64,000 nucleotides of DNA, taken from assembly GCA_003342895.1 (NCBI GenBank), contig PTFA01000092.1, positions 1,272,717 through 1,336,716 of the forward strand, given 5' to 3'. Positions 56,929 to 64,000 of the stretch are shown piece after piece (the first letter of the stretch is position 1; each line of letters begins with the position of its first letter). The position numbers and the translations under genes were made by a program. This DNA comes from Casuarius casuarius. Taxonomy: Eukaryota; Chordata; Aves; Casuariiformes; Casuariidae. The notes under the pieces were generated by a model, which saw only the letters and a list, made by a program, of their open reading frames with translations, had not been told where the DNA came from and searched no databases.

Positions 56929-59405
56929 TTCTTTTGGACTCTTTCCTACCAGCTCCTGCAGCCCTCCAACAGCACTCTCCTCTGCAGGGATTACCCTTGC
57001 ATGTGAATTCCAGCTGTCACTTCCAATGAAGGAATTGCATGGCAGAAGGAAAACTTCAATGAATTGTTCATGTTGTCTCGTGTTGTCTTTGTTGAAACAA
57101 AGGAGTTATATGAGCTGTTGGGGGGGTTCTGAGGAATGGATACTCAGGGAAAAAAACATGCAGATCTTAATTGTTCATCTGATTTATAAGAGAATTTTTT
57201 AATGAGGAAAAGTATTGCACCTCATGCTATCAGGCTTGAAACCTTTCATTCATATTCCTTGCCGAGTTCAACGCTTTCTTTTTTTGCCTTTTGTGAATCT
57301 TGCAAACGTTTCCAGCCCATCTATTGTGAGAGTGGAAGAGGGGCCACAAAGACCCCGCTTTAATCATTGATAGGCAACTGGTTTTTCATATTGAGGATGT
57401 TCAGTTGTCACTGAGGTCGGTGATGGGAGCAGCTCGTCGGAGGATGAGGCATAAAGAGATTGCTTTGAATTCTGAATATTGGTGTTGTGTTGATTTATAC
57501 AGAACTTATTTTAGAAAAGATCTTGTTGTTCAAATCATTAATACTACTAAAATGCAGTAGATTTCAGGAATACTCTCCTTCAAAAATCAACTAAAATAAA
57601 GGAAAAGAAATCTAAACGGCCTGTTTAGAGGCAAATGTCAAATACAATTTCAATCTGGCTTCTGCTTCAAGAAACTCAGGATGAGAATTGCTTTTAAGCA
57701 TTTGACTCATTATATACAATGATTTGGGTAGCATCAGGGCCTAAGGCTTACGTCCAGAAAGGTATTTAGGCACATGCTGTTCATGAACTCCTATTCCCGT
57801 TTGTACCTCCGATCTGCTTTCCGAAATGCTGGACATCTGTTAGTCCCATGGGCTTCAGATATACTTTGCAGGTGGGCAGCACTCTGGAAATGAAATCTCC
57901 AATACTCTACGCAGTTTCATGAAATTAAAAATATATCATGCATTGAGTTAATTCTGCCTTTTCTATTTATAAATTGATCACAAACTAATTTTATTTTCTC
58001 TCAAATGTTATCTTTCAACTTGAGATTGTTGTCCAAAAAATGGCCACGAGTAATTGTCGGTCTGCAGGGCAGGAAGGGATTTTCCTGCCGAGCTCTGCGG
58101 GCTTTGCGTGGGGCCGATGGTCCCTCCCCGGGATCAAGCTGTGCAACGCACAAAAATGCTGCCTAAGCACCTTTCTCTTTGTGTAAATGTTCAGTGTTTC
58201 ACAGTGTAACGTGACTTTGTAAAAATAGCACCTTCTTACTCAACAAATCTGCTCCCTGTGTGTCTCCAAGTCACGTCTTCTTCCTTTACTGACAAAAACA
58301 AGTGTCTGTTCCTGTCAGCACAGTACAACTGATACGGCTGGGGAAAAGGCAACTAGGCTTGACTTTGCCTCAAATATCAGCAGCTAAATTCTAATTGGAG
58401 AAGCTTAGTTGCCAATTTTGGAGGCAAAGGAGGACTGTTTGTTTATGAGTTTTAAGGTGGCATTGCTGAGAGACAGAAAAAAATCAGTCTTTGGTTGGTG
58501 ACCTCGAAATTTGATGTGGAAGTCAAAATTGCTGCAGTGTTCTTCCCTCGGATTGAGTCAGATGATTTGCACCAGAAGGATGAGTGGTTATCGCAATGGT
58601 AGAGAGTACTTGGAAATTAAATCCTCGTTTTGACTCAGTTTTGATTTGCCCATATTATAAGCTAATAGCTACATGCACAAGTGTACTGCAGTAGTTGTCT
58701 AACCTCAGTTAATATATTTTGATAATCAATTGCTATTTAGAAAAAATCAAATTATCTAGAACTGTTTGCAATTTGGTTCTGCCAGTGCTGTCTCTGTAAA
58801 GTTTTCCCTTTCATAAAGTTACGCAAAATCTTTTTTTTTTTTAATTTTCATGTGAAAGTTCATCATCTTCATTTGGGTGAAGGTTTTAATTTAAATTTGG
58901 GAAATTTGAGAATAGTCGAAGCTGTCTCAGAAGATCATTCCTCAGTGAGATCATCTCTGTTCCAAGAGTGATCTTCTTTTCAAACAATAATCTGCATATT
59001 ATTAAAGAAATAGGATTCTAACAGAGAAACAGCGATGAAACATAATACTCTGAAGTAGTAAAATTTTGCTTGAAATATTTATGACACCCATACTAGACCT
59101 GCAGATCAATGTTAGTTAACTTTTAGATTGAATGTTTCTAGGAAATAGGGGAATGGCATATTTTAGTATTCACTTAAGATTTATGACTGGAAAAAGACAA
59201 ACTCTTCCGAAAATATGAAAAGGTCAGATCATGTTTTTGGAGGGAGGAAAGACTGGCTGTAAAGAAGGGGAAAGGACAGGTCGGAACACGAGAATTGAAG
59301 TGTTTCCAAGAAAGTTTAAAAGTTGCAGGTGAAGGCTTTTATTAGCATTTTCTTATCGGCTGTAGGATTTTGGAAGGCAGTTGTGAAAGAAAAGCTTCCT
59401 GGCTC

Positions 59406-59459
59406 CTGATCGGCCCCGATCAGTGATTTAAGGAATCATAACCTCATCGTTTGACGTCA
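59406..59459. promoter_or_regulatory. Palindrome and consensus CRE in intron 11
   Basis: CTGATCGG-CC-CCGATCAG at 59406-59423 is a perfect inverted repeat with 8-base arms. At 59452-59459 lies TGACGTCA, the full palindromic cAMP-response element bound by CREB/ATF proteins. Both are about 320-370 bases upstream of exon 12. The motifs are seen directly; any role as an intronic enhancer or promoter is inference. Confidence 0.35.
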
Positions 59460-59774
59460 TTCTGTCCCGCCAGCCCTGCATCCCACGAGGGGCTTCTGTT
59501 TAAGTCCTCATTACTTTTTCTCTCTTAATAATCATTCCCATCTCACTCATTATGGCGGACACATTTCTACAGCGCTTTCTCAAAAAGCCAAAATCAAATC
59601 AAATGATAAAAATAATAATTAAAAAAAAAAGTGCCAACGGCCGAGCTACATCTCACTGCTGCTTCGAAGCACTCTTGGTTTCTGATGGCTGGTGGGGAAG
59701 GACTGCGTGGTTTCCAGAATGACTCCTCCTGCTGTCTCCTTTTTGTCTTTGTTTCACCGTGTTTCTCTGAACAG

Positions 59775-59998
59775 TCAGAAGGTCAGTTTGAAAGATCGTG
59801 TGTTCTCCAGTCCCCGCGGTGCTGGCACCAAAGGGAAAGGCTCTCCACAGGCTCAGGGCATCCGGAGATCCCCCAGCGCTGACCAGAGCATCGAGGACAG
59901 CCCCAGCAAAGTGCCCAAAAGCTGGAGCTTCGGGGACCGCAGCCGAGCCCGCCAAGCCTTCCGCATCAAGGGCGCCGCGTCGCGGCAAAATTCGGAAG
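59775..59998 (+). CDS. KCNQ2: KCNQ2 exon 12: phosphorylatable A-B linker
   Basis: The exon is 224 nt, from CTGAACAG to GAAG|GTGAGA. Its first T completes the AG-split serine codon. It encodes [15 protein letters not shown], then [40 protein letters not shown], and [19 protein letters not shown]. The many SP, RRS and RxxS sites make it the Ser/Pro-rich cytoplasmic linker that carries kinase sites in Kv7.2. The [17 protein letters not shown] stretch precedes helix B and is basic. Differences from human are confined to a few positions (for example AGTKG for VAAKG, SIED for SLED). It ends after one base of a Glu codon. Confidence 0.98.
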
Positions 59999-60410
59999 GT
60001 GAGACCTTGGGGCGGCCCCGCGGCACTGCGCGGGACCCCGGGTCCCCAGCCAGTCCCCGGCCACCCTCTCCTGTCCCACCTAGAGCTGGGAGCGGTGGCA
60101 TTGACATAGGACTTTCCCTTGCAGCCCTTTAGCTTTGAGGATGGTAGGAGTATAAACAAGAGGAAAAATCACTGCTAACATCTATTTTAAGTGTATAGGG
60201 ATGGGGGAGAGGAATGGTCAGGCATCCGAAGCACTTTGAGACGGAGCAGCTGGGTGTCACCTTGGCCTGGCCCAGGGAAAGGCGTCGGGGGATGCTCAGC
60301 AAACGCGCCCCGGTGCCGTCCCCGCGGTTGCTGTTTGCCAGCCGACGCGCTCTTCCTTCCCGCGCAAGTCGTGACGCCTGGGCTCTTATTCCTCCCCTTG
60401 TCGAACGCAG
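59999..60410 (+). other. KCNQ2: Intron 12 (412 nt)
   Basis: This is a short, GC-rich GT-AG intron ending TCGAACGCAG. No feature was recognised in it. Confidence 0.92.
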
Positions 60411-60519
60411 AAGCAAGCCTCCCCGGAGAAGACATTCCCGACGAGAACAAAAGCTGCAACTGTGAGTTTGTGACGGAAGATTTAACGCCGGGACTGAAAG
60501 TCAGCATCAGGGCAGTGTG
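60411..60519 (+). CDS. KCNQ2: KCNQ2 exon 13: pre-helix B and helix B start
   Basis: The exon is 109 nt, from CGAACGCAG to donor GTAAGA, ending in TG of a cysteine codon. It encodes [20 protein letters not shown], then [16 protein letters not shown]. The acidic loop ([16 protein letters not shown]) is one residue longer than the human PGEDIVDDKSCPCEF form I recall, with P, E and N changes. The [17 protein letters not shown] part leads into calmodulin-binding helix B and is unchanged. Calmodulin clamps helices A and B together in the assembled channel. Confidence 0.98.
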
Positions 60520-61184
<665 letters not shown>

Positions 61185-61349
61185 TAATTGTGGAGGTATT
61201 GCCGTGATAGACACACTTTCCTTTGCAGCTGCAACTGATTTTTTTCTTCCTAAGAGAAATCCTGGAGGAAATCCTTGGTGCTTGCGGGTGGGACCTGCAG
61301 GGATGGCAGTGGCAGGGAGCACACGTAGAGCAAGCAGTGGTGCTATGCC

Positions 61350-61355
61350 AATAAA
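61350..61355 (+). terminator. Candidate intronic poly(A) signal
   Basis: A consensus AATAAA lies 163 bases after the in-frame stop that ends the exon 14 read-through frame. A T/C-rich and then GTGTCGGT sequence follows within 75 bases. The motif is certain; use as a polyadenylation signal is inference. Confidence 0.3.
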
Positions 61356-63150
61356 ACTGCTCTACTGCCCGCTCTAGGACTGCCCTGGGAGCGCTAGAAA
61401 GATTTCTCCCTCTTCCCCATGGTGTCGGTACCCGCACGAAGGACGGCGTTCGCAGCGCATCCTCCCACAGCGTTTCCTTTAGCAGCTTCTATCATTATCG
61501 TATATCACGTAGGTAGGACAGGGCGCGGACTGATGCGTATCTGCGCTGCAACGCACTGCTCCCTGCAGCATAGCAAGGATTTGGTGCCATGGTCCAAAGG
61601 GGAATATGGCTTATTTGCTACCTTTCTGGGAATGATACAAAATAAGTCTGATATCCCGATGTTTTGAGGCTCCTCTGAGAGCAGAGGTGGCAGTGAGGAT
61701 GCAGTGATTTCCTGCAGGGGTTAGGTCCTCTGAGCTGTTTTAGGAGCAATCCATCCAGAGCACGGCCGGACAAGCATACAGGCAGAAGGGAATTTCACAT
61801 CTGGGCCCACCGACATTGCTGTGGTTTAGCAGTGCTGGATTTCAGCCTTTGCGCTGAAATGTTAAGGGCAGATGAGTTAGTTTTAATAGGGGAAGACATG
61901 AAAAAGGGACTCAAGACTGGGCAACTGAGAGAGAACTGAGAAGGGCATTTTTAAATTTCATTTTCCATGAGGATCACCAAATTATTTCTCCCTAGAAAGA
62001 ACAGGTGAATGTGATCCCTTGAACAGAGGATCTGAGCTAATTCTTTTAATCTGACAACTTCAGTCCTCCATGTCCCCCACTGAGAACCAGGCCCCAGATC
62101 CCTGCCAACCCCACGGCTGTGTCCGTTGGGCAGATCAGTGGTGGGAAAACAAGCAGAGCCAGTGCTCGCCTTTGGATGCACTGACCATCACAGCTAAATA
62201 GGCACCAAGAGATGTCCTAGCTGTCCGTCAGGTACTAAAATGAGATAGGGGCAACTTCTAGACGAGGGGATGTGTGCGTGGGACAGCTGTGGCACGATCG
62301 ACCGGCCCTAGCGTGAACTTGGGTTGTGTCCATCAGCCTTGGCTTGGCCCTGGCTCGAAAGGCAGCAGCGGGGCGCAGGGAGGTTGTCACAGCAAAGCTC
62401 GGAGGAGGGCGGCATCTGTTTCTCTCCCTTTTTTTCCAGCAATCAGAGCAATGTGTTCTCCCTGCCAGCTCGGTTCCGCGGGGCTGGTTTTGACCTCCCT
62501 AAGCCAGGGCTTTGTTGGATGAAAGCTGTATTCAAGCAAATTTCTGGGATGTTTACATGCACTTTCCTCTTTAACCATGAATGCCTCTGTCACTGTGGTC
62601 TGTGTGTAATGTGCTCTTTTCAGTACTGTGCCTGTCTTGTGTCTCATCCTGACACCTTGCCATCCATGGATGTCTTCCACCCATTGAATTACAAAATCCT
62701 GCAGCCTATCTCGTTGACTCCAACGGCTCTTGCTTTTCCGCACTAGCTGAGGATGTGTTATCTAGCACTGTAATTGAAAAGAGAATATATGCTCTATATC
62801 CAACTGTTTCAACGGGATACTGCTACATATATGCAAATATATTCCAGAGGGTAAAGCATGTTTCCTATTACATGTCGGGGGGAATCTCCTTTAACGGGCA
62901 GTGGTGTGTCTGTGCTCCTAACCCTCCGAATCTTGCCTGGGGTCGGGGAAGATTCTGCCTTTCACCAACAACCAGGCGATAGAGGAGTGCGTTCTGTTTC
63001 GAGCGGAATATATTTTCAAATTCTCTCTCTTTCTCTCTCTGTCGTTCTGTTTTTCAGTTGTTTCCTTCTGCAACTTTCTGACCAACTTTTCTCTACATGT
63101 TGCTTCATTATGCATTTTGCTGGTGTCTTTTTTCTTATTTACTTTGCCAG

Positions 63151-63258
63151 GATAGATATGATTGTGGGTCCCCCGCCCCCTTCAACTCCCCGGCATAAGA
63201 AGTATCCAACCAAAGGACCCATGTATTCTTCTAAAGAATCTCCCCAATACTCGCCTAG
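63151..63258 (+). CDS. KCNQ2: KCNQ2 exon 15: KCNQ3-like 108-nt cassette exon
   Basis: The exon is 108 nt (36 codons), from TTTGCCAG to TAG|GTTAGG, phase 2 at both ends. It reads (R)IDMIVGPPPPSTPRHKKYPT then KGPMYSSKESPQYSP. Human Kv7.2 in its common form runs straight from LQSR to VDQIVGRG, without this segment. Kv7.3 has a related constitutive segment starting RIDMIF and containing GPPSTP-HKK. Because the exon begins and ends in AG-split codons, inclusion or skipping both keep frame. Conserved splice sites, an uninterrupted frame and the KCNQ3-type sequence argue that it is real. I recall similar insert-bearing rodent Kcnq2 transcripts but cannot verify this here. Confidence 0.9.
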
Positions 63259-64000
63259 GTTAGGATTCACCAAAATGCCGCTTTCTCTGGATTTTTGATT
63301 TGCTTAATGTCAAACCCCTTTCATGCCAGTTATATGACGGCATTGATCGCTTAGCAATGCAGCTTGCTAAATCGTGACTCAGAAGGGCTTGCTACACTGG
63401 ATACACTCTGATTTACTTTCAGGAATGGGCTCTCACACTACGCAAGCCAAAGGAAAAAAAAGAGACATTTGTACAGTCGTCAATAACCATCAGTTTCTTC
63501 AGTAGCATTTTTTGCACTTTTCTAGGTGTTTGATAGCAAAATCGTATCTTTTTATAATCTCATATTTTATCAGATTGTCCTCAAATGTAGAAAGATGGAA
63601 TATTTCCCAACAAAGCCAATATAAACTAAACCATCTACTTTCTGAAAGATGAAACACTTCACATCATATGCAAGGAAAGGAGCCTCTTTTGCAGCTCTTT
63701 ATACTTTGAAATGAGTTTATTTCAGTGGGCAAAGTAAGAATGAAGTGTTTTGTACCTGATAAATGTAGTGGTCTCTTTTTCTTGCTGATGCAACTCTACT
63801 GACCACAGAGAAAAGATTGTGTTAAAAACATTGCAACCATGTATTTGATGTTCGAAAGAAGATCCTGATTTTGCATGCAAAAAGGAAGCAGGAGTCAAAC
63901 CCAGCCCTCAATCAATAAGTGAGATTTTTTTCTCATTGCCTTTATTAAGTCCTCACTCTAGGTAAAACTGTGCCCCTGACTTGACTTTGAGAGGAGCGTG
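63259..64000 (+). other. KCNQ2: Intron 15, 5' part
   Basis: The read-through frame of exon 15 ends at TGA 63296-63298. The remaining 700 bases are AT-rich unique sequence with no match to the next expected exon (VDQIVGRG...). That exon must lie beyond the window. Confidence 0.85.

Larger units (their letters stand above)
46987..59774 (+). other. KCNQ2: Intron 11 (12788 nt)
   Basis: This is the longest complete intron in the window. It is GT-AG, ending CTCTGAACAG. It contains three TG/TA microsatellites, an A-run at about 52956-52971, one ambiguous base (n at 56285), an AT-rich second half (about 56300-59600), and a CRE-like site plus palindrome at about 59406-59459. I found no coding segment in it. 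Confidence 0.85.

Overview
The window is a single-gene eukaryotic locus: an internal segment of KCNQ2 (Kv7.2, the neuronal M-current potassium channel) on the + strand. Fourteen consecutive coding exons (exons 2 to 15 in the numbering used here) can be read between 27187 and 63258. Together they supply 1,524 coding nucleotides, from the S1 transmembrane segment to just past the PIP2-binding/helix B-C region of the C-terminus. Exon 1 (cytoplasmic N-terminus and start of S1) lies upstream of the window, and the exons for the distal coiled coil and tail lie beyond base 64000. Every junction keeps the reading frame, and exon sizes of the channel core (91, 127, 176, 126, 111, 96 and 95 nt) match the vertebrate KCNQ2 pattern.

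The organism is a vertebrate, most likely a bird or another sauropsid. The protein is nearly identical to mammalian KCNQ2 through the pore, but it has its own substitutions in the S1-S2 loop and the variable linker. Introns are fairly compact (exons 2 to 15 span 36 kb), CpG-containing and poor in young transposons. The only interspersed repeats I can recognise are worn relics resembling the old amniote MIR/CORE-type SINE. The species cannot be named from this sequence.

Layout: 1-27186 is the 3' part of a very long intron 1 with no recognisable exon. 27187-35933 holds the channel core (S1 to calmodulin-binding helix A) in seven exons. 35934-59774 is a sparse region with small in-frame exons (30, 69 and 30 nt) that form the alternatively spliced A-B linker. 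59775-61141 holds three close exons for the phosphorylatable linker, helix B and helix C start. 63151-63258 is a 108-nt KCNQ3-like cassette exon.

I found no second gene, RNA gene, CRISPR array, intact mobile element or novel multi-gene system. The points worth a second look concern alternative RNA processing: a run of phase-2 symmetric exons with AG-split codons, a GC splice donor just before the KCNQ3-like cassette, and read-through reading frames at the exon 8 and exon 14 donors that would give truncated channels (the exon 14 one is followed closely by AATAAA).
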